Of a stretch of DNA of 64,000 nt, positions 45,277-52,980 are shown in pieces. Origin of the DNA: Bacteroidaceae bacterium (GTDB lineage: Bacteria > Bacteroidota > Bacteroidia > Bacteroidales > Barnesiellaceae_A); assembly GCA_017522135.1 (NCBI GenBank), contig JAFXAB010000016.1:1-64000 (forward strand), read 5' to 3'. Numbering within the stretch: the stretch's first letter is position 1; every line of letters starts with the position of its first letter. Position numbers and translations under genes: made by a program. The notes beneath the pieces are model-generated. The model saw only the letters and a list, made by a program, of their open reading frames with translations, was not told the origin of the DNA and made no database searches.

Positions 45277-45448
45277 AATACAATTTTTTTGCACTATAAA
45301 CACGCAACCGTAGGGGTGTGTTCATTGTACCCTATATGTGATGTTCATAAAATACAAAAAGGACTAATAATGCTTATTGCAATCAACATTCGCTCTCGTG
45401 CCAACGTTTACCGAACACTGCTAAATCTTATAAAACCACATTTGGATT

Positions 45449-46882
45449 ATGGAAAAATCAGACAACAAAAATTGCTGCGAGTATGCTGCCGTATTCGGCT
45501 CGGAAGAGATGTTGAAGTCCTCACCTGTCGATACCATTCCTCAACATGGGACACGACCCGAGATTGCTTATCAAATGGTAAAAGACGAGACCTTTGCACA
45601 AACACAGCCTCGCTTGAACCTTGCCACGTTTGTTACAACATACATGGATCCGTTTGCCACCCGACTCATGAATGAGGCTATTGCTATCAACTATATCGAT
45701 GAGACCGAATATCCGCGTGTGGCTGTGATGAATGCCAAGTGTATAAACATTGTGGCCAACTTGTGGAACTCGCCCGAGCAGAATAAGTGGAAAACCGGTG
45801 CGTTGGCTATAGGTTCTTCCGAAGCATGTATGCTCGGTGGTGTAGCTGCTTGGTTGCGCTGGAAGGAGCGTCGCATGGCGCAAGGCAAACCTACCGATAA
45901 GCCCAACTTTATTATCTCTACCGGCTACCAAGTGGTGTGGGAAAAGTTTGCCGACTTGTGGCAGATAGAGATGCGCACCGTACCGCTATCGCTCGAAAAA
46001 CCTACACTCGACCCGCATGATGTTATAGAACTATGCGATGAAAACACTATTTGTGTAGTACCCATTCAAGGTGTTACCTGGACAGGTCTCAACGATGATG
46101 TTGAGGCTTTGGATAAAGCTCTTGATGAGTATAACGCCCGCACTCACCACGATATACCCATTCATGTCGATGCTGCATCGGGTGGCTTTATATTACCCTT
46201 CCTCAATCCCGAGAAGCGTTGGGATTTTCGTCTCAAGTGGGTATTATCAATAAGCACTTCGGGGCACAAGTATGGCCTTGTATACCCCGGACTTGGCTGG
46301 GTAGTGTGGAAGGATAAGAAGTACTTGCCCGGCAAGATGTCGTTCTCGGTCAACTATCTGGGTGCCGACATTACACAGGTGGGCTTGAACTTCTCACGCC
46401 CTGCAGCACAGATATTGGGTCAGTACTATCAATTCATCCGACTCGGATATGAGGGCTACAAGCAAGTGCAACACAACTCGATGGAGATAGCTCGTTACTT
46501 GCATCAAGAGATAGGCAAGATGACACCGTTTGTCAATTATTGCCAAGAGGTTGTCAATCCGCTCTTTATATGGTTTATGTGTCGCACCTACAGCAAGACT
46601 GCCAAGTGGACACTCTATGACTTGCAAGACAAGCTGAAACAGAGTGGTTGGATGGTACCGGCATATACCATGCCCAAGGATATAGAAGAAATGGTGGTAA
46701 TGCGTATTGTCGTGCGACAGGGATTCAGCCGCGATATGGCCGATATGCTACTCGACGACATGCGCGCCGCCATTGCCGACCTTGAGAAACTCGAGCATCC
46801 CACGCCCTCGCGCCTCGCAATGGAACGCAACGAACATCATTGCAACAAGATGTTCACCCACACCGGATGTAGGAAGAAATAA
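45449..46882 (+). CDS. gadB: Glutamate decarboxylase
   Basis: PLP enzyme converting glutamate to GABA and CO2 with use of a proton. The PLP-lysine is in SISTSGHKYGLVYPG, preceded by HVDAASGGFILPF; YMDPFATRLM and SSEACMLGG are also diagnostic. 477 residues. Gut Bacteroidales use this for acid resistance together with a glutamate/GABA antiporter; no gadC, glutaminase or channel gene adjoins it here. Confidence 0.96.
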   Translation: MEKSDNKNCCEYAAVFGSEEMLKSSPVDTIPQHGTRPEIAYQMVKDETFAQTQPRLNLATFVTTYMDPFATRLMNEAIAINYIDETEYPRVAVMNAKCINIVANLWNSPEQNKWKTGALAIGSSEACMLGGVAAWLRWKERRMAQGKPTDKPNFIISTGYQVVWEKFADLWQIEMRTVPLSLEKPTLDPHDVIELCDENTICVVPIQGVTWTGLNDDVEALDKALDEYNARTHHDIPIHVDAASGGFILPFLNPEKRWDFRLKWVLSISTSGHKYGLVYPGLGWVVWKDKKYLPGKMSFSVNYLGADITQVGLNFSRPAAQILGQYYQFIRLGYEGYKQVQHNSMEIARYLHQEIGKMTPFVNYCQEVVNPLFIWFMCRTYSKTAKWTLYDLQDKLKQSGWMVPAYTMPKDIEEMVVMRIVVRQGFSRDMADMLLDDMRAAIADLEKLEHPTPSRLAMERNEHHCNKMFTHTGCRKK

Positions 46883-46905
46883 TCTTTAGTGCCTATTACC
46901 TAAAA

Positions 46906-46941
46906 GAGGGTGTGCCCAAATTTTCATTTCGACACACCCTC
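46906..46941. terminator. Terminator between gad and the lipoprotein gene
   Basis: GAGGGTGTG (46906-46914) pairs with CACACCCTC (46933-46941). On the minus strand the stem extends through a G-U wobble while the plus strand has a C-A mismatch, so it may serve mainly the leftward lipoprotein gene; both genes end near it. Confidence 0.7.
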
Positions 46942-47050
46942 CGTTTATGCTCTTACTTAAATAGTCCTAATAACGTTTTTTCGAAACGACAGGTTGATTT
47001 ACATTCTTGATGATAAAAAGGGAGTTCGTTAAACACTATTGGTTAATAGA

Positions 47051-48322
47051 TTATTTTTTTGTAAAGACAATCTCTTTAATAGCTTGATACCACCATTCGT
47101 TGGCATTAGTGTTACCAACACCGAGGTCGCTTTGCCATTCAATTACAACTTCATCACCCATTGTAAGTGTCGCAATGTTTATACCAGACAAGTCGGGTTG
47201 ATCACCGAGACCTGCAATAAGCATATTGTATTCTTGATCTTCACCACCGTATAAGCATTGACCATAAGGCATTTGGATGATACCTTGAGCGAGGTCAATA
47301 GTCGCATAAACGGGATAGATGTCATGTGCACTCAAGCCACCGAATATGCAAATGGGGTGAATCCAAATCTTATCTTCTGTCTCGTCATCGGCAGTGATAG
47401 TTACTTCCCAGTTTACATTGGGGGGAAAACCGTTGGAAGCAGAAACTGCAGTAGCTGTATAAGTACCGAAGAGTTGGCTCAAGGGGTTCTCATCGTCGGC
47501 AATTATGATAGCAATTCTATTGTAACTAGTGAGGCTACAACCGTTAGCAGTTGTAAGAACTACATCAAATTTCTTATTGCCATCTTTTGTATAGTTGTCG
47601 ATAGTTTCTATAACAAGAGTTGCATAACAATGCTCGGCATCGAAGTTGATAACTCTTTCAACACCGGCTACAGTCAAGTCGGTAGTAACTTCGTTGATAC
47701 GATTTTTAGTAGCGTCGAGGTTGTAAGTAGTAACACTCTTCACTATATAATCCGTACCTTCTTTAGCACGAACATCTTCTGCATAAGCTGTATCTGTAGT
47801 GGCGAAGTTTACCGAAGCTGTAATGTCTTCAAATGAAACGCATTGAATGGGAAGCTCGATAGTAGAAACAACACCATCATTTGATTCGGCAGCACTTATA
47901 GATGATATAGTGCTGCGAAATGTAATATATCCTTCAGCTTTAGTACGGAACGTGATAGGATTAATCATAGTTGTTTTACCTGCACCTTCGGCTGCAATAA
48001 GTAGCTTATAATAGGTAAAGCTCGACAGATCTGTAACCACAACCGGCTCTTTGCTATCAATGGGTACTGACTCGCCATTGAGTAAAACGAATGATGCGGA
48101 GGGAACCTCTTCCGAGTCCTCTATTACAACATATGAGATTTTTTCGGCATTAGTAGAGTCTATACGAAAACTCATCATATATTGCTCGATTTGTTCAATT
48201 TCAACAGAAACGATAAGATCTTCTGATAGCTCACCTTCATTACCTGGAATGTCGTTGTATTTTCCACAACTCCACAGTGCAAGTGTGAATGTTGTCATTA
48301 CTAAAAAAATAAACTTTTTCAT
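47051..48322 (-). CDS. Surface lipoprotein with Ig-like/Calx-beta-like repeats, unknown function
   Basis: Lipobox LALWSC with Cys19 after a short signal sequence, so the protein is lipidated and probably outer-membrane or surface-exposed. About residues 30-130 look like a fibronectin-III-like domain, and 130-285 like a Calx-beta-type module (FATTDTAYAEDVRAKEGTDY and DGNKKFDVVLTTANG). The last 130 residues resemble the C-terminal beta-barrel-like region of small Bacteroidales lipoproteins. No catalytic motif. 423 residues. Monocistronic. Confidence 0.75.
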   Translation of the reverse strand: MKKFIFLVMTTFTLALWSCGKYNDIPGNEGELSEDLIVSVEIEQIEQYMMSFRIDSTNAEKISYVVIEDSEEVPSASFVLLNGESVPIDSKEPVVVTDLSSFTYYKLLIAAEGAGKTTMINPITFRTKAEGYITFRSTISSISAAESNDGVVSTIELPIQCVSFEDITASVNFATTDTAYAEDVRAKEGTDYIVKSVTTYNLDATKNRINEVTTDLTVAGVERVINFDAEHCYATLVIETIDNYTKDGNKKFDVVLTTANGCSLTSYNRIAIIIADDENPLSQLFGTYTATAVSASNGFPPNVNWEVTITADDETEDKIWIHPICIFGGLSAHDIYPVYATIDLAQGIIQMPYGQCLYGGEDQEYNMLIAGLGDQPDLSGINIATLTMGDEVVIEWQSDLGVGNTNANEWWYQAIKEIVFTKK

Positions 48323-48347
48323 GATATAATATTTTAGTGTTAAACAT

Positions 48348-48842
48348 TTACAATCTCCTAATATTTATTGCAAATGGCGAGTGTTGTGTTATATCTAACT
48401 CGCTCAAAATCTTTTCACGTCCATAGAAACGTATTATCTCATCAATCTCAGATTCTGTTCCACGCTCAAATACGCGGTTGATGACAAACTTACTATGCTC
48501 TGCAAAGTTGATATTATCAATGCTTGTGTCCCAAAAAAGAGTGGGGCTGAATTTTGATATATCCGGGCGATTGTTTATTGCCGTTTTTTGCTTCTCTAAG
48601 GCTATATCATAAAATATTTGTAAAGACATTAGGAAGCCTTCTTCCAGTTCGAGAGCCTTTTCTATACGTAGTGATAGCGGTGTATTCATGGACCTACGAC
48701 CATGAATAATGGCACTCATTGTTTGCGGATGCTCCCCAATAGACTCTGCAAATTGACCACTCTTGAGCTTGCGCTTTTTCAATTCGCGTTGAAGGAATAC
48801 TCCGGGATGTAGCCCTTTTAATATGTTTATCCTATTATCCAT
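48348..48842 (-). CDS. HigA-like XRE regulator with extra C-terminal domain (DUF6922-like)
   Basis: Residues 10-75 are a HigA-type helix-turn-helix (HPGVFLQRELKKRKLKSGQF, then GEHPQTMSAIIHGRR). After a linker, residues 95-155 (KFSPTLFWDTSIDNINFAEH, RVFERGTESEIDEIIRFYG) resemble DUF6922, a small domain I associate with AbiEii-type toxin-antitoxin loci in Bacteroidota. No toxin gene lies on either side, so it is an orphan antitoxin or a regulator. Its promoter contains a perfect 16-bp palindrome, consistent with autoregulation. Confidence 0.7.
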   Translation of the reverse strand: MDNRINILKGLHPGVFLQRELKKRKLKSGQFAESIGEHPQTMSAIIHGRRSMNTPLSLRIEKALELEEGFLMSLQIFYDIALEKQKTAINNRPDISKFSPTLFWDTSIDNINFAEHSKFVINRVFERGTESEIDEIIRFYGREKILSELDITQHSPFAINIRRL

Positions 48843-48846
48843 GGTG

Positions 48847-48877
48847 CAAAAATAAACAAATTTGTTTAGAAATCAAA
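48847..48877 (-). promoter_or_regulatory. Promoter of the HigA-like gene with embedded palindromic operator
   Basis: Minus strand: TTTG (48877-48874), 19 bases, TATTTTTG (48854-48847). The 16-bp perfect palindrome TAAACAAATTTGTTTA (48853-48868) fills the spacer and touches the -7 element. The ATG (48842) begins four bases after the -7 element. Confidence 0.65.
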
Positions 48878-48916
48878 TTCTATCGATAAATCACAACATA
48901 TAAATATTACTGTCCG

Positions 48917-48981
48917 ATTAAAATTGAAAAGCGTAATCTATCGCTTTCAGCGAAATCATGCAAATATGAGGCTTGCTGTAT
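48917..48981 (+). repeat. Dispersed intergenic repeat, copy B
   Basis: Aligns with 12544-12610: identical ATTAAAATTGAAAA at the left, then TATCG, GCAAATAT, and TTGCTGTAT at the right, with about 80 percent identity by eye and a two-base length difference. Here the first stem is AAAGCG with CGCTTT, a perfect pairing. It lies beside the ddl terminator. Confidence 0.65.
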
Positions 48982-48997
48982 CTATTCTTGAAACAAA

Positions 48998-49029
48998 GAG
49001 GTGTGTCTTGTTTGTTTTTGACACACCTC
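48998..49029 (-). terminator. ddl operon terminator
   Basis: GAGGTGTGTC (48998-49007) pairs with GACACACCTC (49020-49029), 10 bp perfect, 12-base loop, 27 bases past the ddl stop. Confidence 0.8.
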
Positions 49030-49055
49030 CCTGTATATAATTGAAGTCTTGACGA

Positions 49056-50252
49056 TTATTTCAGCTTGGCACCTTTGGCGCCTTTGGCTCCTTTTACACC
49101 GCCACCACCGAGGGCAAAGATGTTTTGGGTATAGCTTACGGTCTTGTTGGCAGCTTCGCGCTTGCGTTTGAGGGCGAGTTGTACCATGCGATCCATCAAT
49201 TCGTCGAAGGGTACTTTGGTGGCTTCCCACAAGTAGAACGACAAAGAGCCGGGTATGGCATTGATTTCGTTTACATATATATCTCCGGTATTATCGTCTA
49301 TCATCACGTCGACACGCGCTACACCGTGACAAGAGAGTACACGGAATGTCTCGCCGGCGAGGAATTGTATGCGGGCGGTTTGTTCGGGAGTGAGGTCGGC
49401 AGGAATACGTTTCTCGCTGGCTTGCATGCCACTTTCGCCTTGACTGCCTCCCATATATTTATCCTCATACGAGAGTATCTTTCCACTCTTGATAGGCTCT
49501 TCACATACCGATGCCATGTAGTCGTCGCAGTCGCCCAGTACCGAGCAGTTTATCTCTTTGAGGTTTTCCACCAAGTCCTCAACTACCAAGCGAGTCGAAT
49601 AGCGGCTTGCCTCGTCGACCTTGGTCATAAATTCGGCGCGGTTGTCGGCACGTGAAATACCTACACTTGAACCCAAGTTGGCGGGTTTTACGATTACGGG
49701 GTATCCTATTTTTTGTTCTACCTCATCAGCCCAACGGTCACGGTCGGCAAACCATTGCTTGTCGGTAAACCACACGTAATCGACAATGGGTATATTGCAA
49801 CTTTCGAGTACCATTTTCATTACAATCTTATCCATACCGATGGCTGCCGAGAGTGTGTTGCAGCCGGCAAAGGGTATGCCGATGGTTTCCAACAAACCTT
49901 GGAATACACCATCCTCGCCATTTGTACCGTGCAATGCGGGTATCACTACATCGAGTGTGGCTACAATGGGGTTGCCGAAGAGTTTCTTTTTGCGACGGTA
50001 GAGGTTGTAATCGCCATACTCGGGGTTCATATACACCTCTTCACATTGTGCTTTGAGGGTGTTCATATCGCGGAAGTTCGATACCGACATGAGTGCATCG
50101 CCACTATACCAGCGACCCTCTTTGGAGATATATACAGGTACAATATTGTATTTGTTACTATCAAAAGCATACATTGCTTGGAGGGCTGTGAGCACCGAAA
50201 TTTCATGCTCTACCGATCGTCCTCCGAAAAATACTCCTACGGTTGTTTTCAT
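49056..50252 (-). CDS. ddl: D-alanine-D-alanine ligase
   Basis: ATP-grasp enzyme making the D-Ala-D-Ala dipeptide for peptidoglycan. VFFGGRSVEHEISVL at the N-terminus, PALHGTNGEDGVFQGLLE, GYPVIVKPANLGSSVGI, and the metal-binding INAIPGSLSF are diagnostic. 398 residues; the last 25 or so (ending in GAK repeats) go beyond the catalytic fold. Third gene of the operon with an alpha/beta-hydrolase and a MurF-like ligase, and so makes the substrate the MurF reaction uses. Confidence 0.95.
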   Translation of the reverse strand: MKTTVGVFFGGRSVEHEISVLTALQAMYAFDSNKYNIVPVYISKEGRWYSGDALMSVSNFRDMNTLKAQCEEVYMNPEYGDYNLYRRKKKLFGNPIVATLDVVIPALHGTNGEDGVFQGLLETIGIPFAGCNTLSAAIGMDKIVMKMVLESCNIPIVDYVWFTDKQWFADRDRWADEVEQKIGYPVIVKPANLGSSVGISRADNRAEFMTKVDEASRYSTRLVVEDLVENLKEINCSVLGDCDDYMASVCEEPIKSGKILSYEDKYMGGSQGESGMQASEKRIPADLTPEQTARIQFLAGETFRVLSCHGVARVDVMIDDNTGDIYVNEINAIPGSLSFYLWEATKVPFDELMDRMVQLALKRKREAANKTVSYTQNIFALGGGGVKGAKGAKGAKLK

Positions 50253-50275
50253 TATTTGGGGGCTATTATCAGATT

Positions 50276-51847
50276 TTACTTAAATGTGTCGGGCAGGTCA
50301 TTTTCATACAACACCACATCGCCTGCTCGGGCTATCTGTACCAATCGGGCTTGTGCCATGGCAAAACTGTCGGCTACAAAAATCTTCTCCTCGGGCATAC
50401 CTCCCTCGGCAAGACCCGCGAGTATAGCTTCGCGATTGTATGCTCCCACCACCATTACGTAGTCGGCTGCTGTGGACATCTGTCTGCCAAATCGTTGGTT
50501 ATATTCTTTTTGTTTTTCGCCCAGCTCTATCATGCCCGGTGTTATAACAATGCGCTTGCCTGTCTTGATGCGTGCGAGTACATCGAGTGCCATACGTGCG
50601 CCATCGGGGTTGGAGTTGAATGCATCGTCTATTATCGACAAGCCTCCGGGTGTGCGTTTCATATTCAAGCGGTGTTCTACCTGTTCTATTTGGCTCACAC
50701 CGTAACGTATTGATTTCTCAGGTACATCAAGATGTAATGCAACGATAACCGATGCCATGAGGTTCGACAAGTTACAGTCTCCTACCAACTTGGTAGCAAA
50801 TTCTATGCGACGACCCTCGCCTACGATGGAAAAACGGGTCTCTACCTCACCGTACTCAACATCTTCTATATGGTAGTCGGCTCCGGGGGCGAGGGCATAT
50901 CGTTTTACGGGTACATTGCTCACGGTGCGGTTGGCAATATATTCAAAGTCGTTGTTTACGACAGCCAACCCGTCGGCCGGTAGGGCATCGACCAACTCAA
51001 ACTTGGTGCGTTGTACATTCTCTATCGACTTGAACGACTCCAAGTGTTGCTCGCCCACAGCCGTTACGATACCTATTGTGGGGCATACAAGGTCGCATAT
51101 CTCTTTGATGTCGCCCAGCTGTTTGGCTCCCATCTCTACGATAAACACATCGTAATAGGGTTTCATCATTTCGCGTACGGTGCGTATTACCCCCATGGGT
51201 GTATTGTAGCTGCCGGGGGTCATCAATACGTTGTATTTCTCGCTGAGGATGCGATACAGGTAGTGTTTGGTGCTTGTCTTGCCATAGCTGCCGGTCACAC
51301 CAATGATGCGAAGGTTGGGCATGGCTTCAAGTATCTTCTTCGCTTCGTTGTAGAAACCACGATTGATTTGCATCTCGATGGGGTGCATAAGCAGGTTGGC
51401 CAGCAATATCACTACCCATGAGAAGGCTGCCGCACAGAGCATGAGTATGGGTATAACACTTAAATCAAAACGTGTCAAGGATGCCCACAAAGTTGTGTGT
51501 AGCAATACAACCACCCACGAGGCTATATACAAGCGTGTGGCACGTTGGGTAAATACCACGGGTTTCTTGTACTTCATGCGCAACTCACGCACCGCCAATA
51601 CTAACAATATCACCGCGATAAAGGGATGTGTAATCTCGGGTGTAAATCGAGTGCATGACATCAACAAGAGGAAGTAAACAGTGAGACGTCGGGGCGATGA
51701 TGAGTCGCCGTTTTTTGTCATCCAATTCCAATAACGTTTGTTGCGATAGCTGTTTTGTTGCATCATTTGCAACTCATACTTCAACGCTACACCCACATAT
51801 AAAATGAGTGTGATAATCAATACTATTTGCGTGATGAGTGTTATCAT
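50276..51847 (-). CDS. Membrane-anchored MurF-like Mur ligase
   Basis: C-terminal two-thirds form a Mur ligase: P-loop GVTGSYGKTSTKHYL at 183-197, the central TVGEQHLESF-type segment, HRLN, and the MurF-typical DDAFNSNPDGARMAL. MurF joins D-Ala-D-Ala to the UDP-MurNAc-tripeptide. Instead of the UDP-binding N-terminal domain, the first 155 residues carry about five membrane helices. The substrate may therefore be at the membrane, or a homologous Mur ligase reaction is carried out. Upstream: hydrolase, 10 bases; downstream: ddl, 23 bases. Confidence 0.85.
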   Translation of the reverse strand: MITLITQIVLIITLILYVGVALKYELQMMQQNSYRNKRYWNWMTKNGDSSSPRRLTVYFLLLMSCTRFTPEITHPFIAVILLVLAVRELRMKYKKPVVFTQRATRLYIASWVVVLLHTTLWASLTRFDLSVIPILMLCAAAFSWVVILLANLLMHPIEMQINRGFYNEAKKILEAMPNLRIIGVTGSYGKTSTKHYLYRILSEKYNVLMTPGSYNTPMGVIRTVREMMKPYYDVFIVEMGAKQLGDIKEICDLVCPTIGIVTAVGEQHLESFKSIENVQRTKFELVDALPADGLAVVNNDFEYIANRTVSNVPVKRYALAPGADYHIEDVEYGEVETRFSIVGEGRRIEFATKLVGDCNLSNLMASVIVALHLDVPEKSIRYGVSQIEQVEHRLNMKRTPGGLSIIDDAFNSNPDGARMALDVLARIKTGKRIVITPGMIELGEKQKEYNQRFGRQMSTAADYVMVVGAYNREAILAGLAEGGMPEEKIFVADSFAMAQARLVQIARAGDVVLYENDLPDTFK

Positions 51848-51857
51848 TATTGTTCAA

Positions 51858-52634
51858 TTATTTGCCATAGATATCTTCTTTCAAGAAGGCTGTAAGATAC
51901 GAACGAAAACGGAATGGGTTGTCGAGAAACGAATAGTGACCGGCATCCTCTATCACATCAAGACGTGCATTGGGAATGTGCTTGAGCATTACATTAGCCT
52001 CGCGTAACTTGGTATCTTTGTCTTTGGCTCCCCATATAAGTTGCACCGGACATTTTATCTTCTTCATCTCCTCTTCGAGATACTCATTTACCACCTTGAC
52101 AAGTATGCGGCGCATCATGCCCGAGAGTGCATTATAATCGGCCGATCCGGCGGTACGACGGCGAGCCTCCAACTTCTCCTCGGCACGCTCTTGTCCCATT
52201 GTGAGGTATAGTATTTTCTTGTATAACTTATATGAATAGACCTTACAATAGTACTTCAACGGACGGCGTGGCTTGGCACCGGCTGCATCTACCAACACGA
52301 TTTTGCGCACCTTGTTGCGTGAGCCATACAAGATAGACACTCTGCCTCCGAATGAGTGACCAATGAGTATGGGGTTCTCTATGTGCAGTGTAGATACAAA
52401 ATGTTCAAGCATTTGAGTATACTCTTCCACTCCCCATACCTCCGATGGGGTGTCACTGCCTCCGAAACCCGGAAAATCGAGTGTATACACCTTGAAGTGT
52501 GGCGACAGAATAGCTTCTATTGAAGCCATTGTTGCAATATTGCAACCCCAGCCATGTAGCAAGATGACAGGTGCTCCTTTGCCTGTCTCTTTATACTGCA
52601 CACGTGTGTCGTTGAGTGTTATTTGAGTCAACAT
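51858..52634 (-). CDS. Alpha/beta-hydrolase (esterase/peptidase type)
   Basis: Canonical fold: oxyanion-loop HGWGCN near residue 27, nucleophile Ser94 in GHSFGG, acid in WGAKDKDT, and His in AGHYSFLDNP. The lid region (about 120-190) is basic. 258 residues, no signal peptide. First gene of the operon with the MurF-like ligase and Ddl; a role in trimming or recycling cell-wall precursors fits the context but is inferred. Confidence 0.9.
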   Translation of the reverse strand: MLTQITLNDTRVQYKETGKGAPVILLHGWGCNIATMASIEAILSPHFKVYTLDFPGFGGSDTPSEVWGVEEYTQMLEHFVSTLHIENPILIGHSFGGRVSILYGSRNKVRKIVLVDAAGAKPRRPLKYYCKVYSYKLYKKILYLTMGQERAEEKLEARRRTAGSADYNALSGMMRRILVKVVNEYLEEEMKKIKCPVQLIWGAKDKDTKLREANVMLKHIPNARLDVIEDAGHYSFLDNPFRFRSYLTAFLKEDIYGK

Positions 52635-52743
52635 ACTTATTGTTTCAAAATCAATCTACAAAGATAATTTTTTCTGTCGACAAAACCACTACTGCAAGAC
52701 GATATTTTTCTCTTTTCTCACAATAGTGTCACAAATAAATTCG

Positions 52744-52826
52744 GACTGCGAATTTTTAATAATGTATATAAAATTCCTTCCTCCTGCGCAGTCTTTGCCT
52801 ATTCTCGCCTCTCTCGGCAGGAGGCA
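52744..52826 (-). promoter_or_regulatory. Structured 5' leader with alternative hairpins
   Basis: On the minus strand three long-range pairings compete: TTTGCCT with AGGCAAA, CCTCCTGC with GCAGGAGG (plus-strand arms 52780-52787 and 52817-52824), and GACTGC/GAATTTT with AAAATTC/GCAGTC (arms 52744-52756 and 52770-52793). They cannot all form together. A cis-regulatory RNA is possible; it matches no riboswitch I know. Confidence 0.3.
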
Positions 52827-52919
52827 AAAGCATACAATATCTATAAAACAGTGTGGTAGACAAATAAAAGGTGCATACCCTATACGTCTATTGTTTAGCA
52901 CTCATACTCACAAATCCAA

Positions 52920-52953
52920 GAGGCCGTGTCGATATTCAATCTGACACGGCCTC
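52920..52953 (-). terminator. Terminator after the Na/Pi cotransporter
   Basis: GAGGCCGTGTC (52920-52930) pairs with GACACGGCCTC (52943-52953), 11 bp perfect, 28 bases past the stop. Member of the window's GAGG..TGTC stem family. Confidence 0.8.
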
Positions 52954-52980
52954 TCATGAATCATTGTATTATTGTAAAGT

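Larger units (their letters stand above)
52635..52980. other. Leader region before the hydrolase-MurF-ddl operon
   Basis: About 345 bases between the Na/Pi terminator and the hydrolase start. A leftward 70-codon frame at 52689-52901 has no coding character. The region 52744-52826 is rich in mutually exclusive pairings (next entry). Confidence 0.5.

Noticed and set aside
49080..49110. GAK triplet repeat at the end of ddl as a phase-variable microsatellite
   Set aside because: Only three units of a codon-length repeat; slippage would change the tail by whole residues, not switch the gene off. It is more likely a simple basic tail.
52689..52901. 70-codon leftward frame in the leader of the hydrolase operon
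   Set aside because: Covers the region of competing hairpins; the frame has no coding signature.
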